A stretch of 64,000 nt of DNA from Trametopsis cervina (taxonomy: Eukaryota > Basidiomycota > Agaricomycetes > Polyporales > Irpicaceae). Positions 34,718 to 45,509 of this stretch are shown one piece after another. Where the stretch lies: the NCBI GenBank assembly GCA_022385755.1, contig MU278361.1, positions 39,186 to 103,185 on the forward strand, written 5' to 3'. The position numbers and the translations under genes were made by a program. Below the pieces are notes generated by a model that saw only the letters and a list, made by a program, of their open reading frames with translations, searched no databases and was not told the origin of the DNA. Each line of letters begins with the position of its first letter. Position 1 is the stretch's first letter.

Positions 34718-36631
34718 ATGTCAGACCCTGTCCGCGCCTCGCTACAAGAGCTGCGTGCTCTTGCAGACCTTGTGAAGAACTCGGCTGATGCTATTGAGAA
34801 AGCTTGCATCGACAAAGAGCTGCCTTTCCCGTCTCTAGACGAGCCCTTCACGCCACAGTCGGAGGGTGCTCGTATGTTGCCCGAGGTACAGCAAGCGGCG
34901 GGCATACTAGTCTCCGCCGCGGCTCAGTTGATTGCTGTCGTGCGACCCCCGCCGTTGAGTGGGGTAATTAGTTCTCTGCAGGTGTGTATTCCGCGACATA
35001 GCCTCACAGGACACTCCTGATTCGTATCCTGATTTAGTTCCATATCTCGTCTTGTCTCCGTGTCGCCATCGAGAATCACGTCATAGAGATTCTCAGAGAC
35101 TCTGGGCCGCAGGTGCGAGGAGGTTCTACGCTATCGCGTGTGCACCACTGATTTATTCTCAGGGTCTCCACGTCCGCGATATCGCAGCACCATCAAAGGT
35201 GAACCCGGAAAAACTAGGTATGCGACGACAATACTTACCCGGTGTCGCAACATACTCAAAGCACCCCAACAGCCCGAGTCTTGCGCCTCCTTGCTACCCA
35301 CCATATTTTCAGAGAAGTTGCCCCTGACACGTTTGTCAACAACCGGATCTCCTCAAGTCTTGACACAGGCAAATCCATCCAGGTAATTTTGGCAGAGTGT
35401 GTGATCCTATTCAACCCATCGAACCGCGTCTGAAAGTGTCTTTTATAAAGCCCAGCAGCCAAGTACGACAATACGTCCGGCATCGCGGCCATTACCGTAC
35501 ACTCGTACGTACCTAAGATGAGGTGGCATGTAGTGCTTTATTTACGGGGAAACAGGAGCGATGAAGTCTTGAAGTCGGCGGCGTATTTACAAGAGGTTCT
35601 GTCCGATCCGGAACTAACCTCATCCGGTGAACCTACGAAGGCGTCCTTCAATAAAGCGTTCAAGACAGACTTGATGTTTTGGGAATGGTTCGACTTGCCA
35701 GAGAACGCGGCGAACCTACGTCGCTTTGGAAACGCTATGACTGGTCTTACCAACTCTACCCCTGCTAGTGCTATCCTCGAAGGTTTGTGCCCTGGAAGTT
35801 TTCGCAGATGCCTACTGAATCACTTCTTAGGCTTTGATTGGAAAGCATTGCCAAAGGATTCAGTTGTAGTTGATGTCGGCGGCGGTGTCGGCTCCCAGAC
35901 TCTTGTCCTAGCAAAGGCATTTGATCATCTCAAGTTTGTTGTTCAGGACAGGCCATCAGTTATAGCCGAGAGCGCGCCCAACGTACGTTCCGAGTATACA
36001 CCAGTGATGCATTGGTGGCTAATATTACATCAGTACTGGAAAGAGAGCCACCCTGAGGCTATATCATCCGGTCAAGTCACATTGCAAGGTACACACACTC
36101 TAACTTTGTCCGCAGTTCCGCTTTTTGATAAACTGTAGGACACGACTTCTTCGCTCCTCAGAAGATACATGGGCCCGCAGTCTTCACAATGCGCATGATT
36201 CTACACGATTGGTCAGATGACTACTCCGTCAAGATCCTTCGCCACCTGCGCGATGCTGCGGGGCCGCACACACAGCTCGTCATTGTAGACAGCATCGTAA
36301 GCTACGCATGCCCGGAGCCAGAGCCCAAACACAACATTACAGTAGTCTCAAACGATATCGCACCACCTGCGCCTCTTCTCCCCAATTACGGTGTCAGCAA
36401 CAGCCTACCCTACTTGTCTGATTTGCAGGTGAGTCGCGGGCGATCATCGCTGTCATATTCATTGAGTCCTCACGGAACCTGTTACAGATGCTGAATGTGT
36501 GCAATGCGTCTGAACGTACGCTTGAGCAGTTCGACGAGCTTTTCGCAAAGGGCGGTTGGAAGCTTTCGCGCGTTCACTTGGCGGGTGGCCAGGTCGTGCG
36601 TGGCGTGAAGCTCATTGCAGTTCCTGCATGA
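34718..36631 (+). CDS. COMT-like SAM-dependent O-methyltransferase, copy 1
   Basis: Ten exons: 34718-34981, 35038-35112, 35163-35217, 35273-35398, 35456-35504, 35556-35782, 35831-35982, 36034-36088, 36139-36428 and 36488-36631, giving 478 aa. The N-terminal helical dimerisation part and a winged-helix segment (GLHVRDIAAPSKVNPEKLAR then VLRLLATHHIF) precede the catalytic domain. SAM motif I is VVVDVGGGVGSQ; the LHDWSDDYSVKILRHLRDAA segment carries the catalytic His of plant-type caffeate O-methyltransferases. The final part is GGWKLSRVHLAGGQVVRG. It probably methylates a phenolic or polyketide hydroxyl; substrate unknown. The 49-nt exon 5 restores the conserved KYDNTSG segment and begins at a tandem CAGCAG acceptor. 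No signal peptide. Confidence 0.9.
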
Positions 36632-37971
36632 GGCGCGAAGTAATGTTTTATCAATCAGATGGGCACTCGCGTGCGGGATTGCTGTCTCTGGTCGTTGTGC
36701 CCCATGAATGACCCGTCTTTCGTATAGTATGCACCAAGAACTGCTTTGTAGATCCTTCGTGTGAATTTCGTAAAGCTATCAGCAGATACTCAATTATATC
36801 ATTCATTCAGAAACAAAGTGAGGTACTACAAAATAATCAACTGTCGTCCCGTCCCTTACATGGTTAACTATGGGGATCAGCTCGTTACTGAATAATATAT
36901 CTACGTAGACTAGGGGTCACGCGAGTCCCTTGCACCGCCTGTTGCTGTGCAAACATTCTCGCCACGGCCTATCATTATTGGGCCACCTGGAACATCTCTA
37001 GTCAGAACATATGCAAACATAATCTAATCAGATAAAGTTCACTGGGCGTCACCGTTCGTTGCCGCGCGTCTAGTCTGCTCGAGGCAGACAGGGTTTCAAC
37101 TTTCGTACCTCAAGATATCCTGTCTGGCTACCCTCCCCTCGTCATCTGCTGAGTTCAGTCGTGTCAAGTGGTCAATGATGGCACTCGTCATTGTCGATAA
37201 ATCTGAATATGCACAGACAGAACAATGCGCAGGTGAGGGCTCTCTCTCGTTCGGCAGTCAGCGTACGTGTACGTTGCGGCTGAAAGCGACCGCCGGCATA
37301 CAACTTGACATGCACACGTATTCAATGCTTTGGTGGTGATCTATTCAAATGCTAGCAAGACACAAAGCTGTGAAGAGATGCCGAACGGCTCCATTCAGTA
37401 GCCGGTCGTTTACGCGACTCGACTACTTACTCTATGGGTGTGCCTTGCAGTTAGTCATGGAACGGCAGTAATTATTCTCTTTATGCGTTATGCACCTACG
37501 ACGGGCCGATAGAATGACGTCTCTCTATCCCAGAGACCTAGTAGCAAGCTGTGCATTCGGGTGCGCATACGCCTCTGCATCGCTACCCAGTGACGATCCG
37601 TCACCGCTAATACTGATCACGAAAGCTGTCACCGACGACTGAAGATGTCGAGCTGCATATTGGCTCGCTTGTACGTGTCTCCAATGTTGCAGTGCTGAAC
37701 TCCGCACTAATGAAGTCCCCTAGTTCCATCGAGCCACTTCGGAGTTTTTTTTTTTGGAAGCCCCTAGTCATGACTGCGCTGGCTTCGCGAGATCAGGTTC
37801 TAGAGATATACCCTTGCAAGTTTAAATACACAGCTGGGACCTCCTGCCTATATCCAAACCTTTCCACCTTCTCTCTTCTACAACCCACTGATAGCTGTCT
37901 TGTATCGTGAGTACAACCTACTTCATGATGTGTAACCCTCTTGCTGATTCTCTCCATGCATAGCCTCAAAC
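36632..37971. other. Region between the two O-methyltransferases; second copy of the upstream block
   Basis: 36632-37130 is copy 1's 3' flank with no match upstream. From about 37130 it resembles 33640-34717. A run of ten T's occurs at about 37747. The leader intron of copy 2 is 37907-37963, preceded by gtttaaata at about 37820. No gene is seen. Confidence 0.55.
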
Positions 37972-39874
37972 ATGTCAGACCCTGTCCGTGCCTCGCTACG
38001 AGAGCTACGTGCCCTCGCAGACCTCGTGAAAGACTCGGTCGATGCTATTGAGCAGACTTGCATCGCCAAAGGGCTGCCCTTTCCCTCCCTAGACGAGCCC
38101 TTCACGCTACAGTCGGAGGGTGCTCGCATGTTGCCCGAGGTACAGCAAGCGGCGGGTATATTGGTCTCCGCTGCGGGTCAGTTGATCGCTGCCGTGCGGC
38201 CTCCGCCGTTGAGTGCGGTAATTGGGTCTATGCAGGTGTGTCTCCCACGATGTAACCGCACTAAATGTTGCTAATCCGTAGCTTGGCATAGTACTATGTC
38301 TCGTCTTGTCTTCGTGTGGCCGTTGAAAATCACGTTGTAGAGATTCTCAAGGGTGCTGGGCCGCAGGTACGAAGGGGTTCTATACTATCGCGTGTGTACT
38401 ACTAATATATTCTCAGGGCCTACACATCCGCGATATAGCAGCACCATCAAAGGTGAACCCGGAAAAACTAGGTATGCGACGACAATACTTACCCGGTGTC
38501 GCAACAAACTCAAAGCACCCCAACAGCCCGAGTCTTGCGCCTCCTTGCTACCCACCATATTTTCAAAGAAGTTGCCCCTGACACATTTGTCAACAACCGG
38601 ATCTCCTCAAGTCTTGACACAGGCAAATCCATCCAGGCAATTTTGGCAGAGTGTGTTATCTCATTCAATCCGTCAAACCGCGCCTGAATATGTCGTTTGT
38701 TAAGCCCAGCAGCCAAGTATGATAATACCTCCGGTTTCGCAGCCATCGTCTCGTGCGTATTATAGCTAGGTTTTGCGGTACTTTATTGACAAGGATACAG
38801 GGGCGATGAGGGCTTGAAGTCGACTGGATATCTGCAAGAGGTTCTGTCCGATCCAGAGTTCACATCGTCTGGTGAACCCACGAAGACCGCTTTCAACAAA
38901 GCTTACAAGACTGACTTGACGTTTTGGGAATGGGCCGACTTACCGGAGAATGCTGCGATCCTTCGGCGCACTGGAAACGCTATGACCAGTCTCACTAACT
39001 TCAACTCTGCTAGCGGTGTTCTTGATGGTTTGTGGCCTGAAAGTTCTGCTATACGCGCGCTGACTCACTTTCAGGCTATGACTGGAAGGCATTGCCGAAA
39101 GACTCGGTCGTAGTCGACGTTGGCGGCGGTGTCGGCTCTCAAACTATTGTGCTCGCGAAAGCGTTTGATCATCTCAAGTTTGTCATTCAGGATAGGCCGT
39201 CAGTTATAGCCGAGAGCGCTCCCAGCGTACGTTTCGAGTGTGTCACATCGAGATGCTGTTGGCTAACACCACGTTAGTACTGGAAAGAGAACTACCCTGA
39301 GGCTCTATCGTCCGGTCAAGTCACATTGCAAGGTACACCCACACTATTTTCGTTTCCAGTCCAGCTTTTTGACAAACCACAGGACACGACTTCTTCGCTC
39401 CTCAGAAGATACGTGGACCCGCCGTTTTTACAATGCGCAATATCCTACACGATTGGTCAGATGACTACTCCGTCAAGATCCTCCGCCACTTACGCGATGC
39501 TGCGGACCCGCATACGCAGCTCGTTGTTGTGGACAGTATCATCAGCTACGCGTGCGCAGAGCCAGAGCCCAAACACAACATCGCAGTAGTCTCAAACGAT
39601 ACCGCCCCACCTGCTCCTCTTCTCCCCAACCGTGGTATCGGCAATGTTGTGCCATACTTGGCTGATATGCAGGTGAGTCGGGAGTAACTATCGGTGCCAC
39701 ATGATTCAATCCTCACGGGACCCGTTGTAGATGCTAAATGTGCTCAACGGGTCCGAACGCACCCTTGAACAATTTGACCAGCTTTTCGCAAAGAGTGGCT
39801 GGAAGCTCTCACGCGCTCACTTTATGGGTGGCCAGGTCCTGCGTAGCGTGAAGCTCATTGCAGTTCCTGCATAG
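37972..39874 (+). CDS. COMT-like SAM-dependent O-methyltransferase, copy 2
   Basis: Ten exons: 37972-38235, 38292-38366, 38417-38471, 38527-38652, 38710-38752, 38801-39027, 39075-39226, 39278-39332, 39383-39672 and 39731-39874, giving 476 aa. Intron positions and phases are those of copy 1; exon 5 is two codons shorter. Motif I (VVVDVGGGVGSQ) and the LHDWSDDYSVKILRHLRDAA catalytic segment are intact, so both paralogues look functional. Differences are mostly conservative (for instance MRNILHDW against MRMILHDW). A valine at the end of the KSIQ strand in copy 1 is alanine here, which shows that the 'gtaatt' there is coding and not a donor. Substrate unknown. Confidence 0.9.
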
Positions 39875-40493
39875 GACTGAGGAAGTGCTTCCTGATTTAA
39901 ATAAAGACTGTATGCTGTGCCCGCGTTTGCTTCTTGTATATTATGTTTGTAGCCACCACTCAATCAGATCCTCCATGCAGACTATCTAAGGGTATCGACC
40001 GGTCCCCAATTATACCATTACTTTGGTTACTCTTCTTATTTCGTAGTGGTCTTGACAGGTGAATAGGCAAGGTTTCTATCATACATATTCGAAGAACCTG
40101 TGGGACAATGCCCCTATTAAACTACCGAAGGCATTGCTGCGATCTTCAGATGCGTTACGTTGATAGAAGCATGGAAGCTCTCAGAACTGTGGCGCAACCC
40201 GCGCACAATCCGCAGTCTACAAACGGAACGACGCTCGCGACCTGAACCGAGCAGAATTCACGGTCTCGAGGCACATTGCAGATATAACTGGTAAGATTCT
40301 GAGACAACAGAGCATGGTGAATACAAGGGGCCATTTTGGTGCCAAAGACGACTAAACCAGAACTAGCTTTCAGGAGCTGTGCCCTCTTCCTGAACTACCC
40401 ACTCCTTGCCCCCTACTCCCGAAACAGGGGCGGTCAAGCTAGCTCGTTCTAGTCTTCGCGCCAGAGCCGTCTCAATGCACTGGTCGCAGGGAT
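39875..40493. other. Intergenic, no gene recognised
   Basis: About 620 bp. It contains 3' flank of O-methyltransferase copy 2 and, since the next gene is on the minus strand, that gene's 3' end. Nothing else is seen. Confidence 0.45.
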
Positions 40494-40940
40494 TTAGATG
40501 CGGCAAAGGCTATAAATCGGGCGATCGGTTGTAAGCACAATTGATGACAGCCACTTCCATGATAATCTCACCGAGTTTTTATGCAGCGGGTCATATGTGT
40601 GTTGGTGACAACCAGTGCAAATGGGATGCACATCCGAGTTTTGATCACAATGCTCGATCCAACTTTGCTCCTCAAAATAGTAGCGCCTGCATGGTGCACA
40701 AGAGAAAAAATCCTTCTGCAGCCTTTTAGGATGCTTGCTTTTGTAATGCTGATTTAATGAGTCAACGACACAAAATAGTACTGTATGGAAACAATCGCTA
40801 ACATCTGCAAGGCCGCGTTCAATATAAGATCCTTTGTGGCAGAGCTTGCACTTGTAGATTGCGTGCACTGCGCGCTGATGCTGGCGTTTGCCCTGTACGG
40901 TCTCGAATTGCTTCTGGCATGAAGAGCAGGGGAAAGGCAT
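40494..40940 (-). CDS. Small C2H2-type zinc-finger protein
   Basis: A single frame from the ATG at 40940 gives 148 aa. It opens MPFPCSSCQKQFETVQGKRQ then HQRAVHAIYKCKLCHKGSYI: a C-x2-C-F-x-H-x-H finger followed by a CxxC pair whose histidines are in DSLNQHYKSKHPKR. A third unit, FFSCAPCRRYYFEEQSWIEH, and a CTGCHQH motif follow. Such short multi-finger proteins are expanded in Agaricomycetes and are poorly characterised. The stretch between the second CxxC and DSLNQH is longer than usual and could hide a 60-nt intron ending at ttaaatcag. Nucleic-acid binding is inferred. Confidence 0.6.
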   Translation of the reverse strand: MPFPCSSCQKQFETVQGKRQHQRAVHAIYKCKLCHKGSYIERGLADVSDCFHTVLFCVVDSLNQHYKSKHPKRLQKDFFSCAPCRRYYFEEQSWIEHCDQNSDVHPICTGCHQHTYDPLHKNSVRLSWKWLSSIVLTTDRPIYSLCRI

Positions 40941-42158
40941 GTGTGAGAGCAATGGCCTTCGTGTAGAGGAGTAGGCAATCCTGGTAAACGTCTGCCAGCC
41001 ATGGGCGTACTTATAGGTACCGGAACCTCCATCCACGTTCGCGACAGGATTTCCCATATCAAATCTCCATTCTGACTGAAACTCCGTGATTACAGGCAGG
41101 ACCTGCCGATTTGTGAGTTTCTGGAGTGATAGTATTGATGATTGGTGGTAGGCTCGTGAGGTCCCGGAGGTGCAGAAGATGGATGCTTGTGGTCGTGTTT
41201 CTGGGAGCAGGGAGTAAAATTAGGGTCTCAATAGCCATTTCCTGCATGCCCTCTTGGAGTCAAGGAGTACGCAGTCACCAGCATGGCGAATAGCGGCTGA
41301 CAAGACCCACCTTTAACTGGCTCCTTAGCGTCGGGTTCGGCTGCCATGACCTGGCAGGGAAAGGACTGCGCACCCACAATCGTATACGACTGCTGCGCAT
41401 GTGAAGCCGTAGCGAATGCTACGACGACGTCCCGAGCTAGAGTTTTACAATCCTGGTGGTGCTTCTCCCTTGATACTTATCAGCCGATTAGCAGACCTGA
41501 ATATTCGAGAGGCTCTCTGGCTTACGGAAGCACTTCAATTAAATAGTTTCAGGATGAGCGCACCATCACTGTACACCTTGCAGTGCCTGCTCTACAGGCT
41601 TTTTAGTTGCAGCTCTTAGGGAAGACGGATGGTAAGGCAAAGGCGGGTGTATTAAGATGCCTAAAACATCGAGGAGTGGCAGCGTCTGTTCGAAGTCTCA
41701 GTAAGATCCACATAAAATGAACGATAAAGGAAGATGCCACGAAGCTAACGAGGTTCGCAAATACTTATATTATTGAGGATCCTGCTTCGATAGTCCTCCA
41801 CAGGAGTTCCAATGGAGGTACGATGTTCATATGGCGGCGGTTCGACCCGCGGTGTGCTCATCGTTTGCATGTGGCGAATCGGTACGATGTTCATATCGCA
41901 GCCGGAAGTCTATATCCGTGACTCGTGGGCATCTGCCATCGCGAGATTGGCATACTAAGTCCTATGATAGCAATATCAGTGAAAGTAAAAGACAGACGCT
42001 GCTCCTGGTTCCGAACGTCAATCCTGGTTCTGAACGTTAGAAAGTATTGGTCCACAAACGCCGGGAAGTTATGGGATCACACCTGTTCCTCGATATGGTA
42101 TGGATAGTATTACATTATGGGTTTGGGTGTGCCCGCTCTGTTCAATGAACGGACACTC
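40941..42158. other. Intergenic, no gene recognised
   Basis: About 1.2 kb. A short direct repeat, 'ggtacgatgttcatat', occurs twice (about 41818 and 41880). Open frames of 60-70 codons are present without features. Confidence 0.45.
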
Positions 42159-44833
42159 CTATGATAGGAGCCCTTTTACTCCCCCTTTCACCCATACCTC
42201 TTCCAACTCACAGCTCTCGATCCCCTTTGTCCCATTCCGCCAATCCATCACTAGCTGTCTTGCTTCGAAGGGATTTACCTGTTCGTCTAGTGTTCCCACA
42301 GTAATGTGGAGCCTTGGCTTTAGATGCGCAGGCAAGTTGACGACGAATTCGATGCCCACGCCGTCGGGATCCTCGTCACCATTGGAGACTGCAATGTCTG
42401 ACACTGTCACGGCCATGATACGGCCATTCCATACAACGTGTCCCAGCTTCATGATCAGTAGAGGCGACTTATGTAGCCCCGAGAGTCGTTTACACCTATC
42501 CCACAAGGCCTGATCATCGGGCAGCCCTTTCTCATGCACAATCGTCACATGCGGGCGAGATGCAATCCTCTGACCTCGCACAAGGCCTTGAAAGAAGTTG
42601 TGGCCACTGGAAGCCGTGTCGTTTTTCGAGAAGTATTTCCCAAGGACATCCGCGAGGTTAACCTCTGGCAAAAGGGCAAAGTACCGTGGTTGCTTCGCCT
42701 TCTCCGCCTTAGCCGACTTGGTGCCTTTGGTCGAAGGACCATACGCCCTTGCGACTGCGAGAGCCTGGCCCATTTGTTCCGTCGACGGCTTCGGCACACC
42801 AAAGATTCGTACGCAAGCGTCAACAGCCCGAGCCAACGCATCCTCTAATGACTCTTCTACGTCCATCTCGATTGATTCATCGACTTCATTGTCCAGTAGC
42901 TCCTCAAACTGTCGGAGGAACATTCGGATAACATCTTCGTGTGACTTAGTTGTGGGGTCTGCTTGTAGAGACTGATGATTGTCTCCGCGAGCAATGATGC
43001 GGTCGCCGCATATTCGGTGGATGGTAGAGGTTGGTAGATCAAATGACCAGTTCATCGCTATAAGCCGAACGGGGGGAACTATGTTCTTCACTTTATCCCG
43101 CAATGCTTGGCGATGCTGCCTTAGATGGTTGTTCCTGGAGCAATAGAAAGCAAAGTTAGTGCAGCAAGTATTGGGCATAACCACCACCGTACTTGTCCGC
43201 AATAACAACATCATGATCTCGCAAAAGCTTGACAACATTATTCAGGAACACAGGCGCTGGCTTCTTTCCAGGGACGTCGTCGCTCTGAGTGTGCCCGAAA
43301 TTGAATAGATGGGCTAACGCTACCGCGATTGTCGTTTTCCCTAATTTCAATCAAATTAAGCACCAATGAGCTGACAGCACCCGTTCAGTGATCGACACAC
43401 CAACTCCAGGTATAGCCACAGGAACGATGATGGTCTTCCCGAACTTCTTGTCGCTTTGCGCTCTCGTGGTTCCAGAGTCGGTCTCCTGCTCTACCAGTTC
43501 CTTCTGCCCTTCTTTTTCTCCCAACCATTTCAAGAACCTTTCTCTTGTTGCGATTATGCCCCTCCCCTTCGTAAATTCGCTAAACTGGGTTTTATCCCTC
43601 TTTATTTCTTCGATTATCCACTTCACATACACTTGCGTCTCTGGACGGCGCATCTTTCCTTTTGGCACGTTCCCTACCTCAGGACCTTTAGAAAGTAAGG
43701 TTTTCGTCACCTCGCGCCAGTCCCGATACATCATGTATGGTTCGTCAAATTTGACTTTGAAGAAGAATGAGGAGCCCGGGGAGTACGGAGACACCTCTGG
43801 GCCTTTGTTGCCCTTCGATGGCGGTTCGGAGACGTGGGTGCGGACGACAAAACCTTCCAACGCCTGGCCTAGCCACTTGCCTGTTTTGCCGATTTCCTCC
43901 GTGAACGCTTTGACCTCAGGAATCGACTTGAGCTCCATAGCTGGCGTGACGATGAATCCCCATTCTCGGGCGAAGGTTTCTACAACGTCGGGAAGCATCG
44001 TATTGAAACGTCCTGAACACTCGTTCAGACCGTGAAGATGAAGTCCGGTTTGTTCCTTCGAATACGGCAAGACGTGCTCCTCGAAAGAGTCATCGCAGAG
44101 CTTATGTGCTTTCAGCGGCTGGGAAGTCGACGTGGACAGTGAGACTTACCTCCGCCACAGCGGTCAACTTCTTTTCCCAGAGAACGTTCGCAAGTCGTTC
44201 TTCCGTCTTACCAGCGTCTACTAGATGTCGACGTAGCCATCGCTCTCCCACCTGTGCATGACTTTCGTTATCAGTCCCCTTGATTGGGCCAAGTGAGTGT
44301 TTGGACGTCACGAGGAGTTTCGTCGGAGTGAGTGCAGCGATGAAAATAATACACCCGTTTGACTTCAAAGTGAGGGTATACGGCGATGTCGTATGAGACT
44401 CCAGGGATTCCCACTGCACTTACGTATTCTTCGTCAATACAGAAGAGTATGATGAGCATAATGATGGCGCGCGCACCGTTGTCCAAGGAACTTCTCCAAT
44501 ATTGAAGAACTTGTCGTATCCTCTGGCCACGATTCGATGAATGATAGTATTCTCGAGTGTAATGTCCTGTGTAAACAAGCCGCGAGCAAGCGTCGGGAAC
44601 GGAGAAGGTATGTCATAGTATTTGAACTCGTTCATCTTCCAGCTGCGGATTTGGATCGAAGGTTCCGCAGGAGCATCGTAAACTGATGATTTTATAAGCT
44701 TCGGCGACTTCTTAGAAATATCGATCAGGGATTCTATGAGTTTGTCGTCTTCGTCCGCAATTGACAGTTTGGTGAAGGTATTAAGAAGCTCGGTATCCAG
44801 GGTCCTTGGCATATTCCGTTCTGTTGCAGCCAT
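42159..44833 (-). CDS. TRL1: Fungal tRNA ligase Trl1
   Basis: Five exons (minus): 44833-44477, 44413-44150, 44100-43401, 43340-43193 and 43134-42159, giving 814 aa. Three activities are visible in the usual order. The adenylyltransferase has LKSNGCIIFIAAL with nucleophile K136 and EGFVVRTH; the central polynucleotide kinase has the P-loop IPGVGKTTIAVALAHLF (rebuilt across intron 3) and VVIADKNNHLRQHRQALRDK; the C-terminal cyclic phosphodiesterase has paired H-x-T motifs RPHVTIVH and PRLHITVGT. The enzyme joins tRNA halves after intron removal and splices HAC1/XBP1-type mRNA in the unfolded-protein response. Length is normal and all catalytic residues I can check are present. Confidence 0.95.
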
Positions 44834-45509
44834 GGTTTGAAAGCGCTTTGATATAACCCGACAAGGTAGAAGAGAGTACACAGGGTAGATGGAACGTGCG
44901 GATGTGCGGAAGATTAAGAAATGGATGCGTGCGAGATGCCTGCCGTTTAACGACATGTACACATCGATGCAACTAAAGCAATAATACCTAAGTTCTCTAA
45001 TTGAGGTTAGTGCGTTGTGCTCAGGTATATTCAAGAGATGATGCACACCGACAGATGACAACCAAAATCGCTGTACCGAACGTAACCGTGAGTGCTGTAA
45101 AGCCCTAGGTGTTAGAGTCACGATGAAATGCAACAAATAGATGGGAGTCAGCGTCATAAACGTCAACATAGCCGGTCAACACATACCTAGAGGCTCCTGA
45201 CGTCTTCGATTTTCAGTAGAGACACGCACTTAGGGAGTCGCTGCACAAAAATTGTAAGAAATCACAGTTGGGTCACGGGCTAACGAGTAAAGTACAAGGA
45301 TCGAATGTCCAGCAGTCGCGAGTAAACGCTCATTGGTACTGTTATGATGCAACGTTCCCACGCGGTCCACTCAGCTTGTCCCATCGGAATGAGGCAGTTC
45401 ATCATGCTGTGTAGATTACATGGGCGGACTACATAGGCATTCTCCTAGGATTCACATACAAACAACAACACACCAAGAAAGTTGAGACCATATTTATCAC
45501 ACACAATCC
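44834..45509. other. Intergenic: TRL1 upstream and F-box gene 3' flank
   Basis: About 675 bp between two minus-strand genes. The TRL1 frame stays open upstream of its ATG to 45169 but without conserved residues. No RNA gene is seen. Confidence 0.45.

Larger units (their letters stand above)
33640..39874 (+). repeat. Tandem duplication: O-methyltransferase gene plus upstream region, two copies
   Basis: Copy 1 spans about 33640-36631 and copy 2 about 37130-39874, in direct orientation. Exon number, every intron position and phase, and the leader intron match. Overall divergence is clear in introns and upstream DNA, except for a tract at 35184-35402 and 38438-38656 that differs at only about four sites. 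Confidence 0.9.

Noticed and set aside
35256..35492. 78-codon minus frame also present at 38510-38746
   Set aside because: Conservation in both copies is explained by the duplicated, partly converted methyltransferase exon 4 on the plus strand; no ATG-led protein of known type.
34718..39874. Secondary-metabolite gene cluster around the methyltransferases
   Set aside because: Neighbours are EXO70, a small membrane protein, a C2H2 protein and tRNA ligase; no synthase, cyclase or P450 is present.
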